From: Excoecaria cochinchinensis
Taxonomy: Eukaryota > Streptophyta > Magnoliopsida > Malpighiales > Euphorbiaceae
Reading direction: 5' to 3'
Assembly: GCA_947683425.1 (NCBI GenBank)
Contig: CANTUQ010000008.1
Span: 3,704,501-3,768,500 of the forward strand
DNA: 64,000 nucleotides
Both the position numbers and the translations under genes were made by a program. Shown piece by piece: positions 21,943 through 34,618 of this stretch (the stretch's first letter is position 1; every line of letters begins with the position of its first letter). The notes below the pieces were generated by a model. It made no database searches, was not told where the DNA came from, and saw nothing but the letters and a program-made list of their open reading frames with translations.

Positions 21943-24900
21943 TTAATTTGTATTCATGCCAGAAGATGCCCTTTTCTTCCTCTTGCTCTTCGGCTTTACA
22001 GCATCTTTCAAAGTCTTCACTCCACTCTGAAGCCCACTTTCAGATGCATCAGTAATTGAAGTAACGGGTTTTGTATCTTCAGGCGTTTTTTCTTCCTCAG
22101 TTTGCATAATCCTTTGTTCACTTCCTTTCTGTTTGTTGGTTGCTGATATTCCTGCATGTTTCACACATAAATGAGATTGTGCCTTCCGTAGATAGACAGT
22201 CACCCAAAAATTATTTGAGCATAGACCTTCTCATATTCCAAGAACAATAATGATCATTGCACACAGGCCACCACCAACAAGCTATTTTGGATTGACACCA
22301 AAAAAATAGGTGAAAGCAAACCAGGTTGCTTATTTACATACATGGTGACACAGCTTAATTTCACAAACCACAGTGCAGGGATGCATCTTGCGTTATGTTG
22401 GATACATTTAATACTTTCTTGCAAAATAAAACTATTAAGTAAATGTCAAAAACAAAAATGCTTGGCAAGGCAGTGGAAAAAAAAAAAAGATAATCTTAAG
22501 GAACATGCAAAATCTAAATAAAATCTTATGGAACAACATATCATTTTCATTCTTATATTATAGTAGAATGTATGATAAAAAAAAGGGGGGAAAGTGCAAA
22601 AATAATCATGACAAACTGGTAAGAGAGGAGAGTATTATGGTCATCCATGAAGCACAAATAAAGTGACATCATGCATTGCAGCTTGAGGTGAGATATGTTG
22701 AAAGTTGAATGCTCTGAAAATAGGACAAAGCATCATATTCTAACGCAAGAAGAAAATGATCTATGTATTTCCCGTTTATATTTGTTTACTAGTAAAAGAA
22801 TGTATGATCAAAAAAGGAAAGTGCAAAAATAATCATGACAAACTGGTAAGAGAGAGAGAATCCTGGTAATCCATGGAGCACAAAAAAAGCAATGCATTAT
22901 AGCTTGAGGTGAGATATGTTGAAAGTTGAATGCTCTGAAAATAGGACAAAGCACCATTTTCCAAAGCAAGAAAAAATTATCTAACTCTCTAGCTACAAAG
23001 CAACGCAAGAAGAAAATGATCTATGTATTTCCTGTCCCCCCTTCAAGTACAACACCACTTGGCCATCCAGCACCCTTTTCCTTGAAAATTCATTGATAGA
23101 ATTAATCTAAAGAAATAGGACAAGTTTTAATGTTTTGTATCAAATTACTTTGATGTCAATTTCTGCCTCAGACAACGCAATATCTAAAATTTTATACAGG
23201 TTACACCATAAGGCAATATAAATATATCCATACAAATATATGAAAGTTAAACTTGAAAATGCATAATACAAATGCGCTTTTAAGAGTTCAATTTCCATAC
23301 ATGTGGAATCTTAAGATCTGTACATGCAAAAAGATAATGCCAAAAGGTTCTTTCAACAAGTTTAATAACTTAGGTTATAACAAGTGACTGATATTTTATA
23401 ACTTTATCAACTTTAGTTTTCTTTGTTAATATAAAACTATTTAAAATCTTCTAAAATTCATCTCACCTCATCTATAGTGTATTGAATACACATTTAATTC
23501 AAATAGTGATCCTATAGGCATTATTAAATGATAGAAACATGCATTGAATTACACTTGCTTGAGAAAATTGTTTTTGCCCATTGACCCTCTCTCAAGAGAG
23601 AGAGTGTTCAAAAAATATCATGAATTGTAAGAAGAATAGCAATCTCTCTATCTCTTGTGCTACTCGTGCACAATTCAATCAGGAAAAAAAAATGGCAGAT
23701 TTTGGTTCTTTTCTTTACAACACTTTAGAAGTCATTTTACTGTTAGAATAGCATACACTTCAACTAAATTTTCAAATTTTAACCATTTCTCATCTTGCAA
23801 TAAAGTGAGTTTTGAAAAGTTTTAATGTTATCCAAAAATATATAACTGCATTTATGTACCCTGAGATGCTAGAGAAGCTTTCAAGAAATCTGAATCAACA
23901 CCCTTCGAATAAGGATTCCTGCAAGGAAAAAAATCAGCCATGAAAACGGCTTTCATACAAGCTTCCAAACATTGATGATTCAATGAATCATATGAAATAA
24001 TTACACTTGGTCCTTTCCTTTTTTCTATTTTCAATAGTTAAAATCGCCTCATCTCAACTTGAAGATAAACAAGTTCATGAAAGGCAACGATTCTAAAGCT
24101 TCAGTAAGCAATTAAGGGTAAATTAAGCATGTCGTACAGAAACACAAGTTGTTAGGTACAGAACAGTTTTGCTTCATATTTCAAGGAAAATGTAGGGTAT
24201 ATCATTTGCTCTGTAATGGACAAAGTACTAAATTCTAAAGCAACACCAAAAACTAGGAATGAAGTAGGTGGAGTGCTAGATAATGTCATTTATTGGTTTG
24301 GTCGAATTTCTATATTGCAAACTGTTTTTCCTTGTAAATAACAGTGTTTGTTTGAAGGTCTAGAAGCCATCATCCATAATTTGGTCTCCAGATCCTATCA
24401 GACCACACCAAACTAGATCATACACAAGCATAGTAGATAAACCAAGGCTGCTTAGTTTTTGATCCAAAGTGAATGCTAAACATGTGATCCTTCTGTAACA
24501 ATTCAGCTTTGTGATAGATATTGATTGGTATATTTTTTCAAAGTCTTGGAATTCTAATACAAGCAATAGGAAAAATAAATAAATAAATAACAATGCCTCC
24601 CCCCACCCCACTGCGCGAGCGCGCGCACACCCAAAAAAAAAAAAATCCTAGATGGGAAAGAAGAAATTAGACTCATGAGTTGAACCGGCAGTTTATGGCT
24701 CCAATAGATAGATAAAATGCATTCCTTTCCCAATTCAAAATAGTTTTTGGCTACGGAAGTTCAAATTCATCAAAATTTAGAGAGGGCCGAGACCATACCA
24801 GCTAGAGGGCGCCCCAAGAAAATTTATAGCATTTCCCTCTTTATGACTAGTTCTGCTTTGTTCAGATGACCTTTGACGACCACCAACTTCATTGCTTTGA

Positions 24901-27821
24901 CTACTGACAACACTTTCATCAGATACTAGCTTCAATCTCTCCATATGATGCCTTGACAACTCACTAATTCGCTTCGGCATTATGCACTTGTTTTCCTGCT
25001 CCCTTACATTGCCACCAGATATGCTAACATTGACAGCAACTGAAGTAGAGTGGCGCTTGATCTTCCGCAATGCTCGCTCTGTGTTGTATGCTTCAACCTA
25101 CATATAATTATATCACAAAAGATCGAGTGTAGAACAAGGAAACAGTCCTATCCTAGAGCATTTTGGGTGAACTGAATGCCATTTTGATGCAACTTTTAAA
25201 AGATCTCCACTTAAAAAACATAGCAATAATACAAAAACAACAGAGAGAGAGAAGCTCACTGCATCTTTTAGCTTCCGTGTTATAGACTCGGCATTTCTAG
25301 ATGCCAGTCGCAGGCATCGCATTATATCACTCTGCATTACCCCCTCTCCTCCAGCTTTCTGAATAGCACAAATATCACCATTTGTGTTTGCTGTAACAGT
25401 CATTCTACCCCCCATAACAGCCTCCTCATAGTGGGTTGGGTCTACCACCTACATGGCACTAATGACATTAAATTGAACAGAAAATATTAAATGGAACTCT
25501 TTATGAATATAGGTATGAGGAATTGTGCAAAAGAGATTTTAAGGGACTAAATTTACCTACCATATTATGCTCACTGTTGAAAAATGCAAAAGTTACTGCT
25601 ATAGGGAGATGATGTATAATCAAAGGAAGGGGTTCTTTCACCTGACAGAAATAAGACAATGACAATTAAATGAAATAACATGAAAAGAATTAGACCCTTG
25701 ACCTTATAATTACTAACTGACATCAGGCACCCAGTTAGAATATTAGAATCTTAAGTCAAAGGTTAATAATTCAATGAGAATACACATGATTTTCAGGCTA
25801 ACACCCAGCTCTAAAAATACAAGAAAAATTTCAGCTACTGATGAGACCTATAGCCATAGGCTACCAAGTCAATGTGTGAGACATAAACAACCAGGGATAA
25901 CAGAAGCAGACTCGGTGACTAACAACAATAAACTTATAAAAGCCACCACCTGACCAAAATGAATCATTGAGCACAAACTTTTAGTACATTCAACTACAAG
26001 GGGGGAAAAATTGACACTAAACTCAAAATTCTTATATGATCGTAAGCCTAAAATGCATTAGCATTGTGAGTCTTGGAGGACTCTCATATTCTTGAATCTT
26101 GTAATATAGCAACTTGTTAACTGGCAATAAACAAGGAGAATTAAATGAAAGGCTTCTCTTGTAAGCTCAAAAGTTGGTTAAACAGAATAACAGGCAACTG
26201 ATTTTAAAACTGCCACATAATACTTATTTATATAAAATTAATAAAGACGAAAAAGAAAAGACATATATTGTTACAATTTAAGCTCTGCAACCACTCACAC
26301 TCCTAGAACCCTTACTTCGGCTGAAATTACAAATTGGGAAAACAAGAAGAAGTTCAATTATCTAATATAAGAACAATTCCCACAAATACAGTCAGAATTA
26401 GGAAAGATATTTCAGGTTGTAGGATAAAATGAGTGAACACAACTGACAAAGTAGGATGGCTTGCCAACTTATGAGCTATCCTCTGAAGAAGAAGAAGAAA
26501 AAAAAAAAAACAGACAAAGATATTTGTTTTTCTTTCAGCAACATGTGAAATAAATTGTGGCTTACATCAGGTGGATGTACGATTACTTGCTGCCCATCTT
26601 CTCCTCCTAATGTGCATTCCGGCCTCCGAAATGTCATAAGAGCAGCTAAGGCAGCGATGTTGGCAGCATCAACAAGATTTCTGTTTCCACAACAGGCAAG
26701 AAAACAAAAGTAAAAATTTTATTTAGCAATAGCAACTGAATAATAATCGACAAAATCTGCAGGACACTAACAAAAGGGGTAAACAGAAAGGAAACTACGG
26801 GTAGAAATTAAAGCATACCCCCCATTATCTAAGATGTGAAGGTCAATTCGAATGGCCCATACTAACTTCCCAGTAAGTACACAAAGTGATTCTGTATCCA
26901 CTGCCCTGCTTTCCCTGCAGGTCAACTAAAATTGTCAAAAGAATTCATTTTGAAATAGGACCCAACTCTCAAGGCTGTCTGCTTCTGGAGGAACACCCTA
27001 CTAACACATTGATTAAAAAATATATAAAATATTACCATGCGAAAGAAGAATTTAATTTCTGTGGGTAATGAAGAAGTATCATAAAACAAAAATCAACTAT
27101 TGACAAAAGCTAAATGAGTAACCACCTGAGACCACGGTCTATTATTCGGCCCAACTCCACTGCAGATTCTCCTGGACGGCCAGGTTCAAATGAAGGATCA
27201 GCCATTGGAGAGAACTCTGTGAAAATTGAAAGCGATCCTTCATTTGGTCGGTCTCGATACGGTTGAACTAGTTGACTTGTCACAAATCCCATCACATGAG
27301 TTTGGCCCAGCTGCACCTCTGATGACCCATCTTCTCTGCAAATTAAAATTGAAAAATGTATTAGAAAGAAAATACGTTAGTAGTGCGCTCAATTCTTTTC
27401 TACCCTGATTCCTAACCTATTAATACACAATGCAAAAAAACCAACATAATATTCCCAAGCTTCTTCAAACATTCCATCTCCGTCATATATTCCTTACATA
27501 CATCACGCTAGATAGATATCATATTCATCTTAAACATAATAAACTAAATCATAATACTGAATACTGCAAAGAAAGTTACTTTTCATCGATTCTTCACCTC
27601 CCAAAATCAACAGCATAGATTACACTTGCCATTCAAATAGAAATAGCCCGCCAAACCAATTTGCAAAAAGAGGAAGCAACTTACGTGCCGAATTTGATGG
27701 AAATTTTACGATACTCGAGGGGATTACGGCCATCTATTCTCAAGTCAGAAGCCAAGGCAGTCTCTATGAATTTCTTCTCATTCAGGGTCATCCTCCATGT
27801 ATTTGCCAATCTACCCTCCAT
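21943..27821 (-). CDS. RRP45: Exosome complex subunit RRP45 (EXOSC9/CER7 family)
   Basis: Nine exons read on the minus strand: 27821-27685, 27335-27126, 26914-26819, 26680-26566, 25641-25561, 25448-25260, 25097-24799, 23918-23860, 22151-21943; all junctions are GT/AG and in frame, 464 residues. The N-terminal two thirds form the RNase PH fold (SDLRIDGRNPLEYR, then VDAANIAALAALMTFRRPE and the second PH half DPTHYEEAVMGG). The tail is charged and ends in a Lys/Arg-rich stretch (KPKSKRKKR). RRP45 is a catalytically inactive ring subunit of the nuclear and cytoplasmic RNA exosome, which degrades and trims RNA 3' to 5'. One plant paralogue (CER7) also affects wax synthesis; which paralogue this is cannot be decided here. 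Intron 8 (22152-23859) holds a tandem duplication. Confidence 0.95.
22566..23030. repeat. Tandem duplication in RRP45 intron 8
   Basis: Copy 1 (about 22566-22772) and copy 2 (about 22799-23030) share long stretches such as GTGCAAAAATAATCATGACA and GTGAGATATGTTGAAAGTTG. Copy 2 carries an extra stretch of about 40 bp before the shared AACGCAAGAAGAAAATGATC end. Confidence 0.85.
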
Positions 27822-28370
27822 TTTAATCACGGTTTTTCAAATTCCAGCGGATAAAGAAGAGGAAGAGTATAACAATGGAGGGACGACTTTTAAACACTAA
27901 AACAAATGGTCCTATAGCTTCTCTGTCCCTTTCCCGAAAGCGGAGAATTGGGCCAGACTAATCTTGTTGCCCGTCAATTCACCAATTCAAAAACCCTAGG
28001 GTTTTTGTTCATTTCTTGATTTAGTTACACGCCTCAATGCCCTGCGCGTGGGTTTGATAGTTGTTAAGACAAATTACAAAAATTAAAGAGAATTAATAAG
28101 AAGAAAGAAACTATAAAAGGCTCCGCAGCTTAAATGAAACAAAACAATTACCGGCCAGACTTTCACATTAATTTCAACAAGTGGGTATCCCGCTATATAT
28201 AAGCATATCTCGCAAAATATATTAATGTAAATTAGATTTAAATTTTATAATAATTCATTTAATTTATTTTTAAATATTTTTAATTGTTACATATATAAAA
28301 TTATTGAAAAATAAGTAAAATAATAATATACTATTAAATTAGTTTATATAATTTATTTGTATTGAAATTT
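27822..28370. other. RRP45 upstream region, then AT-rich DNA
   Basis: The first 200 bp are moderately GC-rich and hold the telo-box; the rest is AT-rich. No gene is seen on the far side before the Copia element. Confidence 0.5.
27989..28006. promoter_or_regulatory. Telo-box palindrome upstream of RRP45
   Basis: AAAAACCCTAGGGTTTTT is a perfect 18-bp palindrome made of two head-to-head telo-boxes (AAACCCTA). It lies about 170 bp upstream of the RRP45 ATG. Telo-boxes are common in plant promoters of ribosome-biogenesis and RNA-processing genes, which suits an exosome subunit. Confidence 0.65.
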
Positions 28371-29380
28371 GAAGATAGTTTGTATAGTTGTATTTCCTTA
28401 GTAGTAGATTTGGATATTTTTGTCCAACTGTATCTGCATATTCTTAGGCTAAAGTGGATTAAGAGACACTTTGAAAAAACTTATGAAAATAAATTTTTCA
28501 ATTAAAAAAAATTGTATTCCAAAAAATTATATTTCAAAAAATAGATAACTGTTTGGTAAATAAAATTTAAAATGATTTTTAAAATCAAAAACAATTGTCA
28601 ACTATTTGATAAATAATATAATTAAAAATAATTTTTTAGAATAAAAAGATAAAAAATGATATATATATAAATTTTAATATATTATATTCAAAATCTCATT
28701 AAAAAATATTAATAATTCCCACTTATTTGAATTTTTTTTATTTCACTAAATTATTAAGACTATATATTTTCATATATAATTAAATAAAAATAAATATAAC
28801 ATAAAAAAGTTAAAAATATATATATATTGTCTTCATAATTAATTATACATATTATTTTGGATGATAAAAAAAAAGAGAAAAAAAAAAGAATATAATTATT
28901 TTTAACGTTAGATAATTTTGGATGGTAGGATAAGAGAAAAGGGTAAAAAAAATTATAATAAATATAATTGTCACTATAAAATAAAATAAGTGATATTTTT
29001 GTCTAAAAAAAATATTAAATCTGCTGCCCTTAAAAGCTGAAAATCAGTTTTTATAAAAAACTTCAATTTCTAACTTTTTTTAATAGAAGGTTTTTTTTCA
29101 CTTTTCACAAAATTGATTTTTTCAAAATCAGCATTTACCAAATATTTATTTTTATCCCATAATCAGTTTTTTATCAAATAAGTAACTTTTTGTCCTTACA
29201 AAAGTAATGGCAAATACACCCTAATTGTATCTTCAGATTTGGAAGATATATTTTTGGTAGATTAACGTTATTATTTATTTCCAAACAGTTGTATTTCCTA
29301 TATATATGTCTATGTGATATACCAAATATACATGAAAAAAAGTATATTTTTCCTTCATTTTCTTATTTTATATTTCTTCA
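28371..29380 (+). repeat. 5' LTR of the old Copia, with an insertion
   Basis: It matches the 3' LTR in pieces: GAAGATA...GTATAGTTGTAT, TCTGCATAT...TTAGGCTAAA, then TTAACGTTATT, CCAAACAGTTGTATT and CTATATATATGTC to TTCTTCA. Without the insertion it is about 250 bp. CTATATATATG is a plausible TATA box. Confidence 0.8.
28457..29218. mobile_element. AT-rich insertion in the 5' LTR
   Basis: About 760 bp that has no counterpart in the 3' LTR, starting just after GGCTAAAGT. The right end reads GCAAATACACCCTAA (reverse: TTAGGGTGTATTTGC), which resembles ends of hAT-type MITEs. Left inverted repeat and target duplication are not clear, so the class is uncertain. Confidence 0.5.
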
Positions 29381-29392
29381 TGGTATCATAGC
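29381..29392 (+). other. Primer binding site of the old Copia
   Basis: TGGTATCATAGC follows the LTR end directly and differs by one base from the usual Copia initiator-Met tRNA site TGGTATCAGAGC. Confidence 0.75.
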
Positions 29393-29674
29393 AGTGATCT
29401 TGCAACATTATTTTCTCTCCTTGATTCCTCTCTGTCTCTATCATGGACAATAAAGAAAAATCTACAACAAAGAAAGTGGTCGTCACTTCTTCTAGTGTTA
29501 CTGTTGATAATGATGTCAACACTTCACAAAAATTAACTTCCGTATTATTAAACAATTTTAATTATCTTTTTTAGTTTAGAGCTGTTACTATAGCTCTCGA
29601 TAGAAGATCAAGATTGGGTTTTATCAATGGCAAGGAAAAATCTCTAGATTCTAATTCACCAGAATATGAGTATT

Positions 29675-32071
29675 TGTAACAACCCGATTTATATCCTAGA
29701 AGAATTTGCAGTGTATGGTTTAGAAAAAAAAAGAGTATAAGTGCAATTGGACAAGCATGAAATTGGGTTATGAAGGGGTATAATTGAAAGGGAATTAAAG
29801 AAAATAATTAAGGAAAGAATTGTTTTAGTGAGTAAGTGGTTATTTGTCAAGAACGTTAAGATAATTGCTAAGGATTAAAAGGAAAATTGACAAGGATTTA
29901 ATAAGTTGGACCAATTAGGGGGTGACACCTAGGGAGAGTTGGTGAGAAACATTTAATGAAGAAGGAAAGGAAGAGAGAGGGAAGGAAAAAAAAAAGATTT
30001 TCTTACTTTGTTTCTTGTTTCCCTTTGTTTCCCGTTTCCCTCTCTTCCTCTCACGTGAAGCTTCCTCTTTCTCACCTTCATTTCCTATTTCTTACTCCTT
30101 CCTTGTTGATCATCAAGAGTTTGAGTAAGGTTTTGAAGTGGTTTGGAGATTATTGAAAGGTAAGTGGTTGGATTTTCGGGTTTCAAGTCTTCATCTCCCT
30201 CTTTCTTATTGTTTTGCTTTGGTATTTGGGTATGTTGGATTAAGAATTCTGGTTTGAATTTGTATGTTCTTGTAAGAAGCTTTGGACAAGAAGAGAGACA
30301 ATGGTAAAGAGAAGATTGGAACTTGAAGAAGTGTGGTTTTGAGTTGCATTTAGAGGTTTGAGAGTTATTTTTGTAGTTTGTGATTGTGATTTATAGTATT
30401 ATGTTATAGCTAGATTGAGTTTTGATTTGTTAAATTGAAGTTTGGTTGAGTGATTAGATGCATGTTTTGAGTTGTATGGATTTTTGAAGTGTGTATGCTA
30501 TTTGTGTGATTTTGAGTTGCCCTTGAACACTCAAAACATAGCAAATTTTGTGGGTTTTGGGTTCCACATGGCGGTATGGTTTTCCTACTCACCGTGTGAT
30601 CGTGACAAAAGCATTGGAATTTGGTTGTCCGTGGCTTTACACGGCGATAAGGGAAAACCTCCCCACCGTGTAAAGTGCTTCTGGATAGTGAATTTCAGTG
30701 TTGATTTGTTTACACGGCGTTGAGACATTGTTTGACCACCATGTAAAATGATTTTGGATTGATGAATGGTCACAGCATCGGTTCACATGGTGGTATGAAT
30801 TTTTCTGACCGCCGTGTAAAGTGATTCTGCCTGGTTGGTTTGTGTGCTGTATCGTTCACACGGCGGTTTGATTTTTCTTACCACCGTGTGGATTTCACAC
30901 GGCGATATGACTTGTCCTGACCGCCGTGTGAAAGTGTTATGTGTGAATATCATAGAGTTATTTGCTTACCCAACTGTTGATTATGTTATATGTATACAGT
31001 AAAGTTGATATTAAAGAAAGTTATTTGAGTTTGGTGTATCCATATGTCCTTTTTAATTTCATAAGATTTTTGTTAAGCTTGTAATGAACCCTGATTTTAG
31101 ATTAAGTGATTTGAACTTGTTCAGCCTGAATGGTCATGGTAGTGGATAGACGAGCATGTTTATTTAGGGTTAAAGTTGCAGCTGTTATAAGTTGACCCCG
31201 TTTGGGTCTAAACGTTTTGAGGCTTCGGTCTCTTCTTCTACCTTTGGGTATATATGTTTTGAGACTTACGTCTTTATATGTCTGATACTGTGTCTAATCA
31301 GTATCATTAGCACCCGTATTCGCTACTAGTGTGAATTCAGGCTATTTTATGACCATAAGTGTGTTTGTCATTTCATAAATATGTTTATATGTATATGCAT
31401 GCATTTGAGGTGTACTGATATGTTATTATTATGATCTTCATGTTAAAAGTTGGTGATTATGTACATGTTAAAGCATCGTAAAGCTATATGACTTGCTCAT
31501 GTTAAGTATAAGATACATATGTTATTTACTTGTGTGCTATGTTTGTAAATAATGTTATTGTGTGATGAGCATGCTTTTATGATGCATATGTGATATTTGT
31601 GACTTTGTTAGAAGTCTTTCGCTTTTGTTTCTTCCCACTAAGCATTATCGCTTAGCACGGGTGTTTTTCCCATGTAAGTGGCAGGTTCAGTTTGGAGTTG
31701 GGTATCTGTAGGCCTTGTCCACTAGGAATTTAGAGCTTGAGAGAGTTCCTTTTTTTTGTTATGTATAATTTTTGTATAGGCAAAGAATTGTAATTGTATC
31801 AGATATTTTGTTATGCTTTTAGAATATTGTTGTATAAGTTATATCCTGATGTAAATGTAAAGAAGATGTTTTTGTATTTTGGATTTTTTTTTTATGAGAT
31901 ATGTATTGAAGTTCGTTTGCGTAGTTATGATATATGTATTTTGGTTTTGTTTGCTGATATATATATGTGTGTGTGTGTGTGTTTTATTGCTTCTGCTTTA
32001 GTATGTCTATGTATGCTTTTATTTGTGTTGTGGCAGTCCGATATCCTCCCAAGGTGTATGGGGGTGTTACA
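29675..32071 (+). mobile_element. Solo LTR A (Del/Tekay-like gypsy) inside Copia gag
   Basis: 2,397 bp from TGTAACAACCCG to GGGGTGTTACA, the end pattern of Del/Tekay chromovirus LTRs. It is flanked by GTATT (29670-29674) and GTCTT (32072-32076), a 5-bp target duplication with one mismatch. Copia gag reads correctly across it when it is left out. There is no internal region, so it is the product of LTR-LTR recombination. It holds a repeated hairpin motif at 30565-30932, and GCACCCGTATTCGC and TATCGCTTAGCACGG motifs similar to those of solo LTR B. Confidence 0.88.
30565..30932. repeat. Array of inverted ACACGGCGGT / ACCGCCGTGT motifs
   Basis: Six copies of a module of the form CACACGGCGGT, about 16-20 bases, then ACCGCCGTGT, with some changed bases, spaced about 40-75 bp apart. 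The two halves are complementary, so each module could fold as a hairpin. The intervening sequences also resemble each other (AAGTG.TTCTG, GATTTT.GGATTG). Confidence 0.8.
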
Positions 32072-32143
32072 GTCTTGGCTATCAAAGGATCATATGGTTA
32101 TGTCATTGATTCTCAACTCAATGAAGCGTAACCTTGCTAAAAT

Positions 32144-32957
32144 TTTTAGTTTTCATGAGTCTTCCTTGTGTCTGTGGGAAGCAGTTTGAGATATGTATGG
32201 AAACCAAAATAACTCAGCTTGAATTTTTTAAATCCAACGACATCGCTAGTCTTCAACAAGATGATAATTAAGTAGTTTGTCAGTTTACTAGGCAGGTTGA
32301 AAAGCTTGTGGAATGAATTGGATGTCTATCGACCTCATTCCATCGATGTTATTGTTTTATAAAAGTGAACAGAAGAAAATCATATTTTTTAATTATTGGC
32401 AAGTCTTGGTCCTGATTTTGAGGATTTACAGTGTCATATTTTGATGAATACTGAACTTTCATCCTTGAAAAATGTGTGTGAAACGACATAACGTGAAAAA
32501 GTGCGAAGGAAGGTTATGACTCGTAATGTTACTCCACATACTTCAAATGCTTTTAGTTTTCATGAGTCTTCCTTGTGTCTGTGGGAAGCAGTTTGAGATA
32601 TGTATGGAAACCAAAATAACTCAGCTTGAATTTTTTAAATCCAACGACATCGCTAGTCTTCAACAAGATGATAATTAAGTAGTTTGTCAGTTTACTAGGC
32701 AGGTTGAAAAGCTTGTGGAATGAATTGGATATCTATCGACCTCATTCCATCGATCCTGTTGTTTTATAAAAGTGAACAGAAGAAAATCAGATTTTTCAAT
32801 TATTGGCAAGTCTTGGTCCTGATTTTGAGGATTTACAGTGTCATATTTTGATGAATACTGAACTTTAATCCTTGAAAAATGTGTGTGAAACGACATAACG
32901 TGAAAAAGTGCGAAGGAAGGTTATGACTCGTAATGTTACTTCACATACTTCAAATGC
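32144..32957 (+). repeat. 407-bp tandem duplication in Copia gag
   Basis: Copy 1 is 32144-32550 and copy 2 is 32551-32957. They differ at only a handful of positions (for example GATGTCTATC/GATATCTATC, CATATTTTTT/CAGATTTTTC). Both copies share the same stops, so the duplication occurred after gag had decayed or carried those stops. Confidence 0.92.
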
Positions 32958-34618
32958 TTGGGCCTACTTTGTACATCAATCTTCTAAAAAGAAAGTTTAC
33001 AAAGGAAAGCATCCAGACCTGAAATGTGAATATTGCAACTCACTTGGACATTCAATGGATCGGTGTTGGACTTTTCATCTAGAGATGAAGCCTAAATTTA
33101 CTAAAAAAAATGAAGGAAGGAGATCAGAAATGAGTTACTAATCATAAGGCTCATTTGGTAACTAATGCTTCTGAATCATCTTCTTATAATTCTATTGCTT
33201 TGCTCAATGATTTTGTAAGTTTTCTTCAAGAAAAGCATGGACATGTTCAAGATGGAACTATTAACTAAAGGAAAGATGAACCTGCTGCCCTTTTAACAAA
33301 TTTGCGGATTATCTAACCTATGCCATGTAACATCCTAAAAATCACCCTAATAGTATTGAGTGTGATTAGTATAATTAAGTGAGTGTAAAATTAGGGTTTA
33401 CAGATTTGGACTAAATTGAAAATGGAAATTTAGGAACTTAATTACATTAAATAAAATAGTTTAGTGACCAAATTGTAAATTGGCATGATTAGTGTTAAGA
33501 GGAGGATTAGATTAATTAAAGTATGATTAATTAACCTTAATGAGAATATAGTGGAATTCCATATGGCAAAATTCTGTCTAAGTGGATTCCAAGTGTCATT
33601 GTAAGAGTGTGCCACCTAGTATTGAAGAGCTTGTGTTTGACACCTTGCATTTGCATGCACATATAAGGACTTTGAGAAGCAGATTTTGGCATTCTAGTCT
33701 CCATGTGATCCAGCCTCTCACTACATTTCTGCCTTTTGTTCTTTGTGCTTCAATTCATTTTCTTTTCTCTTTAGTTCTTCATCCATTTCGTTGGTTCCTT
33801 TAAGACTATAATTAAATTGGTTAAGAAGATCAAGTGATAAGCTAGAGAAGGGTAAGGTTGAGTCAAGTGTATTTCTTTTCCTTGATTTGAATTTTAGTTT
33901 ATAGTTTTAATTGAACTTTGCATGTGTATGTATGTGTTTGTAAGTTGAAGAAACTAGTAGAAAAGTAAAGAAAAAGGAAAAAGCTACATGATTGTGAAGT
34001 AAAGGAGTGCTTCAAGAGGTTTGGGAATATTGTATTTGAATTGATGCATGTTTAATGTGTTTTTATAGTTGGGAGAAATTGTATGTGTTTGTATGTGTTA
34101 ATTGATATTTAATATATCTGAAATGTAAAATGGATGTTTGTTGAAATGTTAATTGAATTTCCATGAGTATAGTATGTGATCAAGTATGAACCCTAGTTGT
34201 AGGGAAAACTCTGCTTAGGTTGTATCAGACTTTCGTGTGACGATTTGATCATAAGTGGAGTTTGAAAACTCCAAATCAAGTGATTGTTGCTCCATTAGAA
34301 CCCTGACTTTCATATCTATAAAAGTCCCAGTAATGACCATAAATTAATTCTGGCTCTAGGACCCTTAAAAAGCATAAAAACAGGCGTGTCTCTACCTTGG
34401 TTGGTTCATTATAACAGTCTATATTGTTTAATTCATATCTATTGGTTTAGAAGTCCAAATGACCTAAAAATTGCTCCATTTGAAACTTAACATCCTAAGG
34501 AACAATTGTTAAGAAGGAAGTTTTTCCTAAAAATGTTGTTTAGATGTCATTTTAGGCTAAACAAAAAAGAGTAGTGAAGCAGTCCTGAGTTTTGCTTCTG
34601 TTTTGCTTAGTTTTGGTA

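Larger units (their letters stand above)
29443..33320 (+). pseudogene. Copia gag, interrupted and partly duplicated
   Basis: Starts with ATG (MDNKEKSTTKK) and continues into the gag core (FRAVTIALDRRSRLGFINGK), with an in-frame TAG where Trp is expected. At 29675 it is split by a solo LTR and resumes at 32072 (WLSKDHMVMSLILNSMKRN). A 407-bp section is then present twice. The end carries a zinc knuckle, C-E-Y-C-N-S-L-G-H-S-M-D-R-C, within 32908-33141. Many stops are present. A second solo LTR separates it from the protease. Confidence 0.85.

Noticed and set aside
29956..30156. 66-codon Lys/Arg- then Ser/Leu-rich frame in solo LTR A
   Set aside because: Purine-to-pyrimidine composition switch in an LTR; no domain.
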